Counted from the first letter of the stretch, positions 48,330 to 57,560 are shown. The stretch is 64,000 nt of DNA from Lachnospiraceae bacterium UBA7202 (GCA_002490705.1 DKUO01000014.1:1-64000); one strand, 5' to 3'. Translations and numbers: made by a program. The notes: generated from the letters alone by a model not told the origin.

Positions 48330-49577
48330 TTATAATTTTACAATTGGTTTTTTATATTCATTGATTTCCGACGAGGGATCATCGTTAGGAAATTTATAGC
48401 GCACAATGCCCTGATAGAGATGGCTTGCGTAGACGTCCTTTTCCAGCATGAGAAGGCCCGTCTGTGCAAGCTGTTTTTCTGCGTCCGCAAGTTTGGAGAG
48501 AAGGGGGATCTGCGAGTTCTTCTTAATGTTGGAAAGCAGTGCGGAAGCGCTCTCGCGAAAACCAAGCATACGGGCGTAAAAAACAAAGCCCTCCTCCTCG
48601 TAGCGGGCAAGGTCTTCCTGGCTGTCATTTAGCAAAATATGAATCAGGCTGCGGGAAATCCTTGTGTAGGTTCTGTTCTTGGATTTCAACTGCTCACAGA
48701 AAGAGCGGAAATTCTGGTAACGCGGTAAAAATTTGAGAATGCGGTCCGAGAGTTCCCTGTCGATATCCGGGTAGTCCGTAAAGCCGGAAGCCGCTTTGGA
48801 GAGCAGGCTGTAATGCAGCAGCAGGGAAAGATCGTCCGGAAAGACCGGATAAGATTTCAGGTAGGCCTCTTCCATCAATTTCAGAGAGGCTGTAGGTATT
48901 TGTTTTGCCAGCCCGTCTGAGGTGCCGGCTTGCCGCAGGGACTCGCGGATTGCCATGGCGGAGCAGAAGTTGCTTTCCAGACTGTCGTCATGGTAGGAGG
49001 CGCCGATCCGCTTTACAGTGCAGGGCACAATGTCACTGTCACAGGAGAGCAGTGCTTTGCAGTATTCGATCCCCAGGATGTTATTGGGACTGGTCAGCAC
49101 ACTGGTATGGGCTGTCAAATGGGGTGCGGCAGCTTCCAGAGCTGCGTTTCTCGCCTGCGGATAGGTGTGCCCGATACGAAGCTCTCTGTCAAGGGCTTTT
49201 TTAAAGACAGGAGTCTCGTGGAGAAGCTCTTTTGCGAAATCCATGAGAAGATTGATGTCGCCGCATTCACTGCCAAAGCAGAGAGCGTCGACGACGCCCA
49301 GCTTATCGAGGAGGGAGATAGCGCCCTTTGCGAAAGTTTCTGCGCTGCTTAAAGCATAACATACGGGCAGTTCCAGCACCAGATCCGCCCCGTTTTTCAG
49401 AGCGCACTCGGCCCGCAGATATTTGTCCATCAGGGCGGGAGCGCCGCGCTGCACAAAATCGCCGCTCATGACTACTACGCAATAGTCTGCGTGAGTGAGC
49501 TCCTTTGCCCGCCTGATCTGATAGGCGTGCCCGTTGTGAAACGGATTATACTCCGCGATAATACCGACCGTTTTCAT
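48330..49577 (-). CDS. tmcAL: tRNA(Met) cytidine acetate ligase
   Basis: 415 residues. The nucleotidyltransferase signature AEYNPFHNGHAYQI (with His-x-Gly-His) and DFVQRGAPALMDK are the TmcAL hallmarks; further conserved are VCYALSSAETFAKGA and SPNNILGIEYCKAL. The enzyme uses acetate and ATP to acetylate the wobble cytidine of elongator tRNA(Met). The divergent neighbour is pta-ackA, a common Firmicutes arrangement linking acetate supply. Start CAT complement at 49577, with GGGGAGGGGAA before it on the minus strand. Confidence 0.94.
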   Translation of the reverse strand: MKTVGIIAEYNPFHNGHAYQIRRAKELTHADYCVVVMSGDFVQRGAPALMDKYLRAECALKNGADLVLELPVCYALSSAETFAKGAISLLDKLGVVDALCFGSECGDINLLMDFAKELLHETPVFKKALDRELRIGHTYPQARNAALEAAAPHLTAHTSVLTSPNNILGIEYCKALLSCDSDIVPCTVKRIGASYHDDSLESNFCSAMAIRESLRQAGTSDGLAKQIPTASLKLMEEAYLKSYPVFPDDLSLLLHYSLLSKAASGFTDYPDIDRELSDRILKFLPRYQNFRSFCEQLKSKNRTYTRISRSLIHILLNDSQEDLARYEEEGFVFYARMLGFRESASALLSNIKKNSQIPLLSKLADAEKQLAQTGLLMLEKDVYASHLYQGIVRYKFPNDDPSSEINEYKKPIVKL

Positions 49578-49680
49578 GGCTGATTCCCCTCCCCGAGGTA
49601 ATACAGATTATACCGTATTTAGTTTATCACAGAACGGAGGTTTTGTATTGTTTTTTATGAGGAACAGAGGAGAAAATCCC

Positions 49681-49709
49681 TTGTAATAAAAAAGGGAATT
49701 AGGTATGAT
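49681..49709 (+). promoter_or_regulatory. pta-ackA promoter
   Basis: TTGTAA (49681-49686), 17-bp spacer, TATGAT (49704-49709), 40 bp before the pta ATG. The 172-bp gap to tmcAL otherwise holds only a possible weak minus-strand TATAAT. Confidence 0.7.
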
Positions 49710-49749
49710 TGTAATTGATATAGGTATTTGGGAGAAGGAGGGTATAGCT

Positions 49750-50751
49750 ATGTCTTATATTGATTTGATGAAGGAGAAGGCCAGAAGCGATAAAAAGACG
49801 ATTGTTCTGCCGGAGACAAACGACAAGAGAACATTGATCGCGGCGGCCAGTATCCTGAAAGAAGGAATTGCCGACATTATCATGGTGGGGAACGAAGAGA
49901 AGATTATGGACGGCGCCGGCTGGCTGGAGGTGGAATTGGACGGGGTGAAGATCATTGACCCGGAGAAGACCGAAAAGCTTGACGGGTACGTGGATCTGCT
50001 TTTTGAGACCCGGAAAAACAAGGGAATGACGCCGGAGAAGGCAAGAGAGATTTTGCTGTCTGATTACCTGACCTTTGGGGTGGTGATGGTAAAGGCAAAT
50101 GATGCGGACGGTATGGTGGCGGGAGCCTGCCACGCTACGGCAGATACACTTCGTCCGGCGTTGCAGATTTTAAAGACGGCGCCCGGCGTGAAGCTGGTGT
50201 CCGGCTTTTTCATTCTGGATGTGCCGGACTGTGAGTATGGGGAAAACGGTACGTTCCTTTTCGCGGACTGCGGCCTGAATCAGGACCCTACGGCGGAGGA
50301 ACTGGCAGCCATTGCGGACACTTCGGCCAAGAGCTTTAAGAGTCTGGTAGGGGCAAAGCCGATTATTGCCATGTTGTCCCATTCAACCAAGGGAAGCGCC
50401 AAGCATCCGCTGGTGGACAAGATGGTGGAGGCAACCAGGATTGCCCATGAACAGTATCCGGGGCTTACCATTGACGGAGAATTACAGTCCGATGCGGCCT
50501 TGGTGCCTCAGGTGGCGAAGTCCAAGGCGCCCGGCAGTGAGGTGGCGGGTAAGGCGAATGTGCTGATTTTCCCCAATCTGGACTGTGGTAATATCGGTTA
50601 TAAGCTGGTACAGAGACTGGGGAAGGCGGAGGCTTACGGGCCTATGCTACAGGGCATCACGAAGCCCGTAAACGATCTCTCCCGCGGCTGCTCCTGGCAG
50701 GATATCGTGGGCGTGGTGGCTTTGACTGCCGTGCAGGCACAGTTAGGTTAA
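49750..50751 (+). CDS. pta: Phosphate acetyltransferase
   Basis: Converts acetyl-CoA to acetyl phosphate, 333 residues, the short Pta form without a DRTGG domain. Conserved blocks: VLPETNDKRT, GVVMVKANDADGMVAGACH, FADCGLNQDPT, MLSHSTKGSAKHP and LIFPNLDCGNIGYKL. The ATG at 49750 follows AAGGAGGG; an upstream in-frame ATG at 49705 overlaps the -10 element. ackA follows 23 bp downstream, so the pair yields ATP and acetate from acetyl-CoA. Confidence 0.97.
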   Translation: MSYIDLMKEKARSDKKTIVLPETNDKRTLIAAASILKEGIADIIMVGNEEKIMDGAGWLEVELDGVKIIDPEKTEKLDGYVDLLFETRKNKGMTPEKAREILLSDYLTFGVVMVKANDADGMVAGACHATADTLRPALQILKTAPGVKLVSGFFILDVPDCEYGENGTFLFADCGLNQDPTAEELAAIADTSAKSFKSLVGAKPIIAMLSHSTKGSAKHPLVDKMVEATRIAHEQYPGLTIDGELQSDAALVPQVAKSKAPGSEVAGKANVLIFPNLDCGNIGYKLVQRLGKAEAYGPMLQGITKPVNDLSRGCSWQDIVGVVALTAVQAQLG

Positions 50752-50774
50752 ATGAAAAGAAAGAAGGTAAAGTC

Positions 50775-51971
50775 ATGAATATATTGGTTATCAACTGCGG
50801 CAGTTCTTCTCTGAAATTCCAGCTCATTGATTCGGAGACGGAGAAGCAGATTGCCAAGGGCCTGTGTGAGAGAATCGGCATCGACGGAAGCCAGATTGTC
50901 TACCAGCCTGCGGGTGGGGAGAAGGAGGAGACGGTCACTCCCATGCCTGATCACACGAAGGCCATCGAACTGGTATTAAACGCTTTGATGAATGAGAAGA
51001 CGGGCGTGGTGAAATCTCTGGATGAGATCGGCGCGGTGGGACACCGCATTGTGCATGGCGGTGAAAAATTCGCGGCCTCCACGGTTATTACAGACGAAGT
51101 GATTGAGGCCATCAAAGCCTGCAACGATCTGGCGCCCTTACATAATCCGGCGAACCTGATCGGCATCGACGCCTGCAAGAAACTGATGCCGAATACCCCT
51201 ATGGTAGGCGTGTTCGATACGGCGTTCCATCAGACCATGCCAAAGGAAGCGTATCTGTACGGTCTGCCCTATGAATATTACGAAAAGTATCAGGTGAGAA
51301 GATACGGTTTCCACGGCACCAGCCATTCTTATGTATCCAAGAAAGCCGCAGAGCTTTTGGGTAAGAAATACGAAGATATGAAAATCATTGTCTGCCATCT
51401 GGGCAACGGCGCGAGTATTTCCGCGGTACAAAACGGCAAGTGTGTGGACACTTCCATGGGGCTTACGCCTCTTGAGGGATTGATTATGGGTACTCGCTCC
51501 GGCGACATTGATCCTGCGATTATCGAGTATATTGCCCACAAGGAGAATAAGACCATCGGCGAGATGATGACGGTTCTCAATAAGAAGTCCGGTGTGCTCG
51601 GCCTTTCCGACAATCTTTCCTCAGATTTCCGGGATTTGGAGAAATCCTACAACGCCGGGGAGGACAGGGGCGTGCGCACGATCCAGACATTTGCTTACCG
51701 TGTGGCGAAATATATCGGCGCGTACACGGCGGCCATGAACGGTGTGGATGCAATCTGCTTTACCGCAGGCGTGGGGGAGAACAGCCCTTTGGTCAGAAAG
51801 CTTGCCTGTGAGAGACTGGGGTATCTCGGTATTACCTTGGATGCAGAGAAGAACGGTAAGCGCGGAGAGGAACTGGAAATCAGCACATCGGATTCCAAGG
51901 TTAAGGTGCTGGTGGTTCCCACCAACGAGGAGCTTGCCATTGCGAGGGAGACGGCAGCGCTTGTGAAGTGA
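50775..51971 (+). CDS. ackA: Acetate kinase
   Basis: 398 residues, standard length. Actin-fold kinase: NILVINCGSSSLKFQL at the start, GHRIVHGGEKF, VFDTAFHQTMP, RRYGFHGTSHSYV and CHLGNGASISAV, GVDAICFTAGVGENSP. Transfers phosphate from acetyl phosphate to ADP. Start ATG 50775 follows GAAGGTAAAG. A hairpin at 52041-52082 may terminate the operon. Confidence 0.98.
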   Translation: MNILVINCGSSSLKFQLIDSETEKQIAKGLCERIGIDGSQIVYQPAGGEKEETVTPMPDHTKAIELVLNALMNEKTGVVKSLDEIGAVGHRIVHGGEKFAASTVITDEVIEAIKACNDLAPLHNPANLIGIDACKKLMPNTPMVGVFDTAFHQTMPKEAYLYGLPYEYYEKYQVRRYGFHGTSHSYVSKKAAELLGKKYEDMKIIVCHLGNGASISAVQNGKCVDTSMGLTPLEGLIMGTRSGDIDPAIIEYIAHKENKTIGEMMTVLNKKSGVLGLSDNLSSDFRDLEKSYNAGEDRGVRTIQTFAYRVAKYIGAYTAAMNGVDAICFTAGVGENSPLVRKLACERLGYLGITLDAEKNGKRGEELEISTSDSKVKVLVVPTNEELAIARETAALVK

Positions 51972-52040
51972 CAGGATGCCGATATGAAAAGCTGAAATAG
52001 AAAAGTATATATAGTTTGAGAATATGAACATTTTAATAGA

Positions 52041-52082
52041 TTCCTCAATTTAAGCAGATAAGAAACGGCATGAATTGAGGAA
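52041..52082 (+). terminator. Possible terminator after ackA
   Basis: TTCCTCAATT and AATTGAGGAA form a perfect 10-bp stem around a 22-base loop, followed by TTTATTGTTTTA. The large loop makes it less certain. The rest of the 231-bp gap 51972-52202 shows no other feature. Confidence 0.5.
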
Positions 52083-52202
52083 TTTATTGTTTTATGGAAG
52101 AGCTCTGTGCATCTTACCCGCATAATTTGACCTCTTACCGCCTGACGCATTGTGGCATATTCTTCTGCGTGTTACCATGTGCCCATACGAAAAGGAGGGC
52201 GG

Positions 52203-53855
52203 ATGGCTATGAATATTTTGGTGATAAACGGGAGTCCGAAGGGTGAAAAAAGTAATACGTATCAGTTGACGAGCGCTTTTTTGAGAGGGATAAAACAGAA
52301 AGCAGGCGATGCGCAGATCAGGGAATGTGCGGTCTGCCGGATGGATATCAAGCCCTGTCTTGGCTGTTTTTCATGTTGGAACCGCACGCCTGGCAAGTGT
52401 TGTATCGAGGATGATATGGCGCAGGTCATTCAGGATCTGCTTTGGGCGGACATCACGATCTGGAGTTTTCCTTTGTATTATTTTACAGTTCCGGGCGCAT
52501 TAAAAAATCTGATCGACCGTCAGCTGCCCATGAATCTTCCCTTTATGGAGGAACAGGAGGGGCAGGTCGGGAATGGCGGCCATCCTTCCCGCTATGATAT
52601 GAGCGGGAAAAGAACGGTGGTGATATCTACCTGTGGGTTTTATACCGCAGAGGGAAATTATGACGGCGTGCGCAGTCTCTTTGATCATCACTGCGGGCCG
52701 GGAAATTATACGACGATTTTCTGCGGGCAGGGAGAATTGTTCCGGGTGCCGGAGGTGTCTGCGGTGACAGGCGATTACCTTTCCTGCGTGGAGCAGGCGG
52801 GAGCAGAATACATAGACGGCGGCATCTCAGAAAAGAGCAGGGAGCGGCTCTCACAGTTATTGCTGCCGCGGGATATCTTTGAGGCCTGTGCGGACGCCAG
52901 CTGGGGAATTGCAAAGGAGGATACCGGAACGGGAGAAAACGGCGGCGCCGGGAAGGAGTCGGATACGCTGACTTTTACCAGACAGATGGCGGCGCTATAC
53001 CGGAAGGCGAGCTGGCCCGGCAAGGATATTGTGCTGGAAATGTGTTATACGGATGTGGAAGAATGCTATCAGATTCTGTTGGGAAAGGATGGCAGCCATG
53101 TCTATACGGACGGCTCTCTGACTGCCGATACCAGAATTGAGACGCCGATCACCGTGTGGCGCTCGATTGCGGCGGGAGAGATTCGCGGGGATGAGGCCAT
53201 GATGCAGGGGCTATATCGCGTGAAAGGCGACTTCAACCTGATGTTGCAATGGGACAATTATTTTGGCGGTTCTCATCCGAAGGCGGAGCGGACAGAAGAA
53301 AAGCCGGTTTGGAAAAATACCGATATGAATATTATGCTGATTCCCTGGATCGTCCTTTGGGTGGCCGCCTCCATCAGCAAGCAGCCCGGATGTCTGCTCA
53401 CCGCTGCGGTCAGTGCGCTGGTTCCGCTTGTTTATTACCGGCATAAAAAGACGGTGTACGATGTGCTTAGCGGCGCACTGGTAACAGGGTTTTGCGTCGT
53501 TATGCTGGCCGGCGCATCCGATAAGCTTATGCTGCCGTTTTCCTATCTGGCATTCGGTGTGATGTGGCTGGTATCCTGCGCTGGCGGACTGACGCCGCTG
53601 ACGGCTCACTATTCCATGAACAGCTATGGCGGTGAGGACGCCCTGAAAAATGCGTTATTTATAAAGACAAACCGTATCCTGACCATGCTTTGGGGAATGC
53701 TGTATTTGATCACAACAGGGATCAGCTGGTTTTTGATGCGGTCACCGATAAGCTATCTGGCGGGGCTGATCAACTCTGTGCTCCCTGCTTTGATGGGGAT
53801 ATTTACGGCATGGTTTCAAAAATGGTATCCGGCGAGAGTGGCCAGAGGAAAGTAA
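52203..53855 (+). CDS. Flavodoxin-fold oxidoreductase fused to SCP2-like domain and membrane region
   Basis: 550 residues in three parts. Part 1 (about 1-205) is an NADPH-dependent FMN reductase/flavodoxin-like fold: NILVINGSPKGEKSNTYQL, CLGCFSCWNRTPGKC, IWSFPLYYFTVPGALK. Part 2 (about 260-375) resembles an SCP2 sterol-carrier fold: VLEMCYTDVEECYQIL, then TPITVWRSIAAGEIRGDEAM and LYRVKGDFNLML. Part 3 (about 385-545) has about six membrane helices. An iron-sulfur-flavoprotein-type redox role with a lipidic substrate is conceivable, but only the domain order is seen. ATG 52203 and ATG 52209 are both possible after AGGAGGG. LytTR and DUF3021 genes follow. Confidence 0.75.
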   Translation: MAMNILVINGSPKGEKSNTYQLTSAFLRGIKQKAGDAQIRECAVCRMDIKPCLGCFSCWNRTPGKCCIEDDMAQVIQDLLWADITIWSFPLYYFTVPGALKNLIDRQLPMNLPFMEEQEGQVGNGGHPSRYDMSGKRTVVISTCGFYTAEGNYDGVRSLFDHHCGPGNYTTIFCGQGELFRVPEVSAVTGDYLSCVEQAGAEYIDGGISEKSRERLSQLLLPRDIFEACADASWGIAKEDTGTGENGGAGKESDTLTFTRQMAALYRKASWPGKDIVLEMCYTDVEECYQILLGKDGSHVYTDGSLTADTRIETPITVWRSIAAGEIRGDEAMMQGLYRVKGDFNLMLQWDNYFGGSHPKAERTEEKPVWKNTDMNIMLIPWIVLWVAASISKQPGCLLTAAVSALVPLVYYRHKKTVYDVLSGALVTGFCVVMLAGASDKLMLPFSYLAFGVMWLVSCAGGLTPLTAHYSMNSYGGEDALKNALFIKTNRILTMLWGMLYLITTGISWFLMRSPISYLAGLINSVLPALMGIFTAWFQKWYPARVARGK

Positions 53856-53887
53856 GAAAATAAATTGATGGCGGAATGGATGGAAGC

Positions 53888-54325
53888 ATGAAGATAACAA
53901 TACAGGATATTGCGCCCGGGGAAGAGGAAGAGATCATCGTAAGGTGCAGGGATTTGGATGAAGCGCTTCTGCGTATGATTCATGAGTTAAAGACAAGGCG
54001 CGGAAAATTTACGGTCACGGACAACGATAAAATCAGGCAGATTGATGCGGGCGATATCTTTTATTTCGAGGCCGTGGACAATAAGGTGTTTCTCTATCTG
54101 GAGCAGGACGTGTTCGAGGTCAAATACAAGCTGTATGAGATCGAGGAGGCGTACGCCAATACGGATTTTTTCCGGGCATCCAAATCGGTGATTATCAATT
54201 TGGCTAAGGTGAAACAGTTTGCGCCGGATTTCGGCGGACGGTTTGAGGCGCAGATGATGAACGGGGAGAGATTGTCTATTTCCAGACAGTATGTGCCGAT
54301 CCTGAAAAAGCGGCTCGGCATGTGA
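53888..54325 (+). CDS. LytTR-family DNA-binding regulator
   Basis: 145 residues. The C-terminal about 100 residues are a LytTR domain: IRQIDAGDIFYFEAVDNKVFLYL, FRASKSVIINLAKVKQFAP and RLSISRQYVPILKKRL. No receiver domain is present; the N-terminal about 45 residues are a short helical lead. A stand-alone LytTR protein followed by a small membrane protein fits the LytTR regulatory systems, in which the membrane partner keeps the regulator inactive. Start ATG 53888 (or 53876) after GGATGGAAGC. Confidence 0.9.
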   Translation: MKITIQDIAPGEEEEIIVRCRDLDEALLRMIHELKTRRGKFTVTDNDKIRQIDAGDIFYFEAVDNKVFLYLEQDVFEVKYKLYEIEEAYANTDFFRASKSVIINLAKVKQFAPDFGGRFEAQMMNGERLSISRQYVPILKKRLGM

Positions 54326-54386
54326 GGAAGACCCGGCGGCAGAACAGAAAACAGGCGTGGAAAGCGGCGCGGAAACGAGGGATTAT

Positions 54387-54860
54387 ATGACGGAAAAAAT
54401 AAAAAAGAGAATGGTGGAACTGTTGCTGACCTTCTGTATGATTACGACCGGCAGTGTCTTAGTCTGTGCGGTGTATAACAAAATATTCTGGCCTTATGAT
54501 TCGTCTCTGGATGGGAATATTCTCTGGCAGCTTTTAGCGCTGGCGTTTCTGTGCAGTCTGGGCAACTTCCTGCATCCCTACAAAGAAATCAGCCGCAGGC
54601 GGGTGCTGACCGAAAAGATATTGCATTATTTGTATATCAATGCCGTGGTACTTTGTTGCGGTTATGGGTTCGGATGGATCGATAAGGATAATGTTTCCAT
54701 GCTGCTTGTCATGCTTTTGGGAATATTGCTTGTGTTTGCTGTGGTTTCCTTTGTGGTCTGGAGACTGCATGCAAGAGAGTCGGAGAATCTGAACCGAAAG
54801 CTCAGGGAGTACCAGCAGGCAGAAAAGTACGAGATAAAAAAAGCTGGACATTTTGAGTAA
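54387..54860 (+). CDS. DUF3021 membrane protein, partner of LytTR regulator
   Basis: 157 residues with four membrane helices (about 9-29, 45-62, 78-98, 105-128) and a charged cytoplasmic tail (RLHARESENLNRKLREYQQ). DUF3021 proteins are typically encoded right after a stand-alone LytTR regulator, as here, and are inferred to act as membrane-bound inhibitor or sensor of it. ATG 54387 is favoured over 54357 because the first helix follows it directly and ACGAGGG precedes it. Confidence 0.85.
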   Translation: MTEKIKKRMVELLLTFCMITTGSVLVCAVYNKIFWPYDSSLDGNILWQLLALAFLCSLGNFLHPYKEISRRRVLTEKILHYLYINAVVLCCGYGFGWIDKDNVSMLLVMLLGILLVFAVVSFVVWRLHARESENLNRKLREYQQAEKYEIKKAGHFE

Positions 54861-54952
54861 TTATATAAAATATTTTTACTTGATTTAAGGATGTTTATAT
54901 GATATGGTAAATTTATAAATGGTATACTGAAATTGCATTGGTGGGAAGAAAG

Positions 54953-55531
54953 ATGGCGGGCGGTGAAAAGAGTATGGGTCAACAGCGGAAGCGATATGCG
55001 ATAGCGCAGACGATCAGCGGGCAGGATATTAAATGCCTGCGCAAAAGCCTCGGCCTGACACAGAAAGAATTTGCGCAGTTTGTCAATGTCTCCGTGAAGA
55101 CGGTGGAGAGATGGGAGATACAGAAAACGCCGATCAGGGGAGAAATCGTTACGCTGTGCAGGCTGATGCGGGAGGATTCCGAGAGCGTCGCCCGGTATCG
55201 TGTGCCTGCGCAAAAAGAACCGCTCCGTCTCTGGTACGGGCAGGGGGAGGATATTTACACCATCATTGACGTTTCGCCGCCGCAGAGGCGTGTGACGGTT
55301 TATAATTATACCAAGGATTTGATGCGTCGGGCGTTTGGCAAAATAGAAAGCCCGACTTATGAGCAATATGAAGCGTTTTTGGAATCCCGCTGTTTTCCGA
55401 AAAGCAGGGACAAGATGAAACTGATGTTGGAGGAACTGGATCTGCCGTTCTATGATCCGCTGATGATTGTGGAGAAGACGGAGGGCAGGATGGCGGATGA
55501 TGATTTTTGGCTTAGGGTAGAGAGGAATTGA
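54953..55531 (+). CDS. HTH protein with HipS/adaptor-like C-terminal domain
   Basis: 192 residues. Residues of about 25-65 are an XRE-like HTH: DIKCLRKSLGLTQKEFAQFVNVSVKTVERWE. The C-terminal half (about 85-192) reads VTVYNYTKDLMRRAFGK, YEQYEAFLESRCFPKSRDKMKLM, LPFYDPLMIVEKTEGRMADDDFWL, a conserved Firmicutes segment I have seen beside kinase-like genes; its function is not established. The kinase-like gene follows 1 bp after the stop. ATG 54953 is chosen because GGTGGGAAG precedes it. A likely antitoxin/repressor, by position and HTH. Confidence 0.75.
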   Translation: MAGGEKSMGQQRKRYAIAQTISGQDIKCLRKSLGLTQKEFAQFVNVSVKTVERWEIQKTPIRGEIVTLCRLMREDSESVARYRVPAQKEPLRLWYGQGEDIYTIIDVSPPQRRVTVYNYTKDLMRRAFGKIESPTYEQYEAFLESRCFPKSRDKMKLMLEELDLPFYDPLMIVEKTEGRMADDDFWLRVERN

Positions 55532-55532
55532 C

Positions 55533-56342
55533 ATGGTAGATTTGTTTGAGCAGGAAGCCCTCGGACAGCGCAGACAATCCTCCAAGGGCAATCAGTTGAA
55601 ATGGTACAGCGGAAAGAAATGGTATAAGGCGGATTATATGGGCTATGAAGGGCTGGCGGAGTATGCGATTTCCCGGCTGCTACAGTTGTCTACCATGGGC
55701 CGGGACGCGTTTATCTTGTATGACACCGTAAAGATTCACTATGATAAGACTATCTTTTTAGGCTGCCAGAGCGATCATTTTCTGCCCGATCGCTGGCAGC
55801 TGATTACACTGGAGAGACTGTTCTGGCAGCATTACGGGGAAAGCCTATACCAATGTATTTTTCATATCAGGGATCCGGAAAACAGAGCGGCATTTTTGGT
55901 GGAGCAGACAGAAACGCTGACCGGTCTTAGGGAGTTTGGAAAATATCTGAGCATTCTTCTGACAATAGATGCTTTTTTCTTAAATGAAGACAGGCATACA
56001 CACAATATAGCCGTACTCCGGGATGAGCTTGGGCAATATCATTATTGCCCGGCTTTTGACCATGGGGCGTCGCTGATGGCGGACACAAAAATGGATTACC
56101 CGCTGGACGTATCGTTGGACATACTGTATGGAAAGCCAAAGGCGAAGACCTTCTGCCTTGACTTTGACGAGCAGCTGGACACGGTGGAGGGGCTGTACGG
56201 ACAGCATTTAAAATTTAACTTTACCAATGCGGATGTGGATAGGATTTTGGAGGAGGACAGGGAGTACCCGTCCAAGGAAAAGGAACGGGTCAAAGAACTG
56301 CTTCGGCGGCAGCGTCGCAAGTACCAGTATTTGTTTGCATAA
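55533..56342 (+). CDS. HipA-core-like protein kinase
   Basis: 269 residues, much shorter than HipA (about 440). The kinase core is recognisable: a lysine near residue 32 (WYKADYMGYEGLAEYAISRLL with Glu43), the catalytic segment LNEDRHTHNIA (Asn151-x-Asp153-Arg-His155, Asn158), and the metal-binding PAFDHGASL (Asp176). Missing is the HipA N-terminal subdomain. Together with the upstream HTH-adaptor gene it looks like a split or reduced HipBA toxin-antitoxin system; substrate and toxicity are unknown. Starts 1 bp after the previous stop, so translationally coupled. Converges with the MFS gene, 5 bp between the stops. Confidence 0.8.
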   Translation: MVDLFEQEALGQRRQSSKGNQLKWYSGKKWYKADYMGYEGLAEYAISRLLQLSTMGRDAFILYDTVKIHYDKTIFLGCQSDHFLPDRWQLITLERLFWQHYGESLYQCIFHIRDPENRAAFLVEQTETLTGLREFGKYLSILLTIDAFFLNEDRHTHNIAVLRDELGQYHYCPAFDHGASLMADTKMDYPLDVSLDILYGKPKAKTFCLDFDEQLDTVEGLYGQHLKFNFTNADVDRILEEDREYPSKEKERVKELLRRQRRKYQYLFA

Positions 56343-56347
56343 TGACC

Positions 56348-57526
56348 TTACCTGTCCGTTTTAGACCGGCCGAGAATAAACAGCATCAATAGCAGAACAA
56401 GCGGGAACACGAGACCGACGCCCATGCCGGTACGGATATTGTCGCCGGCCATCTGCGTGACGCGGCCAACAATGCCGGGGCCAAGGCTGCCGCCCAGATC
56501 ACCCGCCATGGCAAGCAGCGCGAACATGGCGGTTCCGCCTGCGGGAAATGTTTCCGAGGAAATACTGATGGTTCCCGGCCACATAATACCGACAGAGAAA
56601 CCGCACAGAATACAGCCGGTAAGCCCGATCAGCGGATTGGGGGAGAGGGAGGTGAGGAGGTAACATACCACACACAGGATCCCGGAACCGGTCATAAATT
56701 TCATCAGGTCCATTTTGCCGCCGTATTTTCCGAAAATGATGCGGCTGATTCCCATGGTGACGGCAAACATACAGGGACCAGCCAGATCGCCGACTGCTTT
56801 TGTCAACCCGAGCGCCGCTTCCGCGTAGGCCGACGCCCATTGTGCCATGGCAAGCTCCGATGCGCCGGAGCAGATCATCAGGCAGACCGCCAGCCAGAAC
56901 AGCGGCTTGCGGAACAGAGCCCTGATTCCCATGCCGCTGCCTTCCTCCACCAGATGCTCGATGGGGCAGGTGGCGAAGTTATAAATGTTGACTGCCGGAA
57001 TCAGAGCCCACAATACTGCCAGCCATTTCCAGCTTTCCATGCCAAACAGCAGGAAAAACAGGGTGGAAATCAATATGGTGCCCACCGCGCCCCAGCAGTA
57101 AAAGGAATGGAGCAGGCTCATAGTTGCCTCCTTATTTTCAAAGGGACATGCCTCCACAATGGGGCTGCAGAGCACTTCGATCAGCCCGCTTCCGATGGCG
57201 TACAGGATTACGCTGCACAGGATTCCGGCAAAAGGATTCGGCAGTGTATCCGGCAGAAACGCTAGTCCGACCAGTCCGGCGGCGGCACACACTTCGGAGG
57301 TCACGATACAGACACGATAGCCGATTTTGTCCACAAATTTGGCGCAAAACAAATCCACCAGAAGCTGTGTAAAGAAAAAGCAGGTGGAGATCAAGGCAAT
57401 CCTGCCGAGAGAGATCTGGTAATCGTGATGAAATTTTAAAAACAGCAGCGGCGCAAAATTGGCCGCGATTGCCTGCGTAATAAATCCTAAGTAGCAGGCT
57501 GTTTTGGTCTTTCGATAGTTTGGCAT
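56348..57526 (-). CDS. MFS transporter
   Basis: 392 residues with about twelve membrane helices in two halves. The motif-A-like loop VDKIGYRVCIVTSEV, a middle cytoplasmic loop around 195-215, and the second-half FGKYGGKMDLMKFM are MFS features. Members of this set resemble sugar/oligosaccharide MFS permeases (FucP-like), but no substrate can be given. Divergent from an AraC regulator gene, which probably controls it. Convergent with the HipA-like gene. Start codon complement at 57526. Confidence 0.9.
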   Translation of the reverse strand: MPNYRKTKTACYLGFITQAIAANFAPLLFLKFHHDYQISLGRIALISTCFFFTQLLVDLFCAKFVDKIGYRVCIVTSEVCAAAGLVGLAFLPDTLPNPFAGILCSVILYAIGSGLIEVLCSPIVEACPFENKEATMSLLHSFYCWGAVGTILISTLFFLLFGMESWKWLAVLWALIPAVNIYNFATCPIEHLVEEGSGMGIRALFRKPLFWLAVCLMICSGASELAMAQWASAYAEAALGLTKAVGDLAGPCMFAVTMGISRIIFGKYGGKMDLMKFMTGSGILCVVCYLLTSLSPNPLIGLTGCILCGFSVGIMWPGTISISSETFPAGGTAMFALLAMAGDLGGSLGPGIVGRVTQMAGDNIRTGMGVGLVFPLVLLLMLFILGRSKTDR

Positions 57527-57560
57527 GATATTTCAGAGTCCTTTCTTTTTTATTTAGTGT

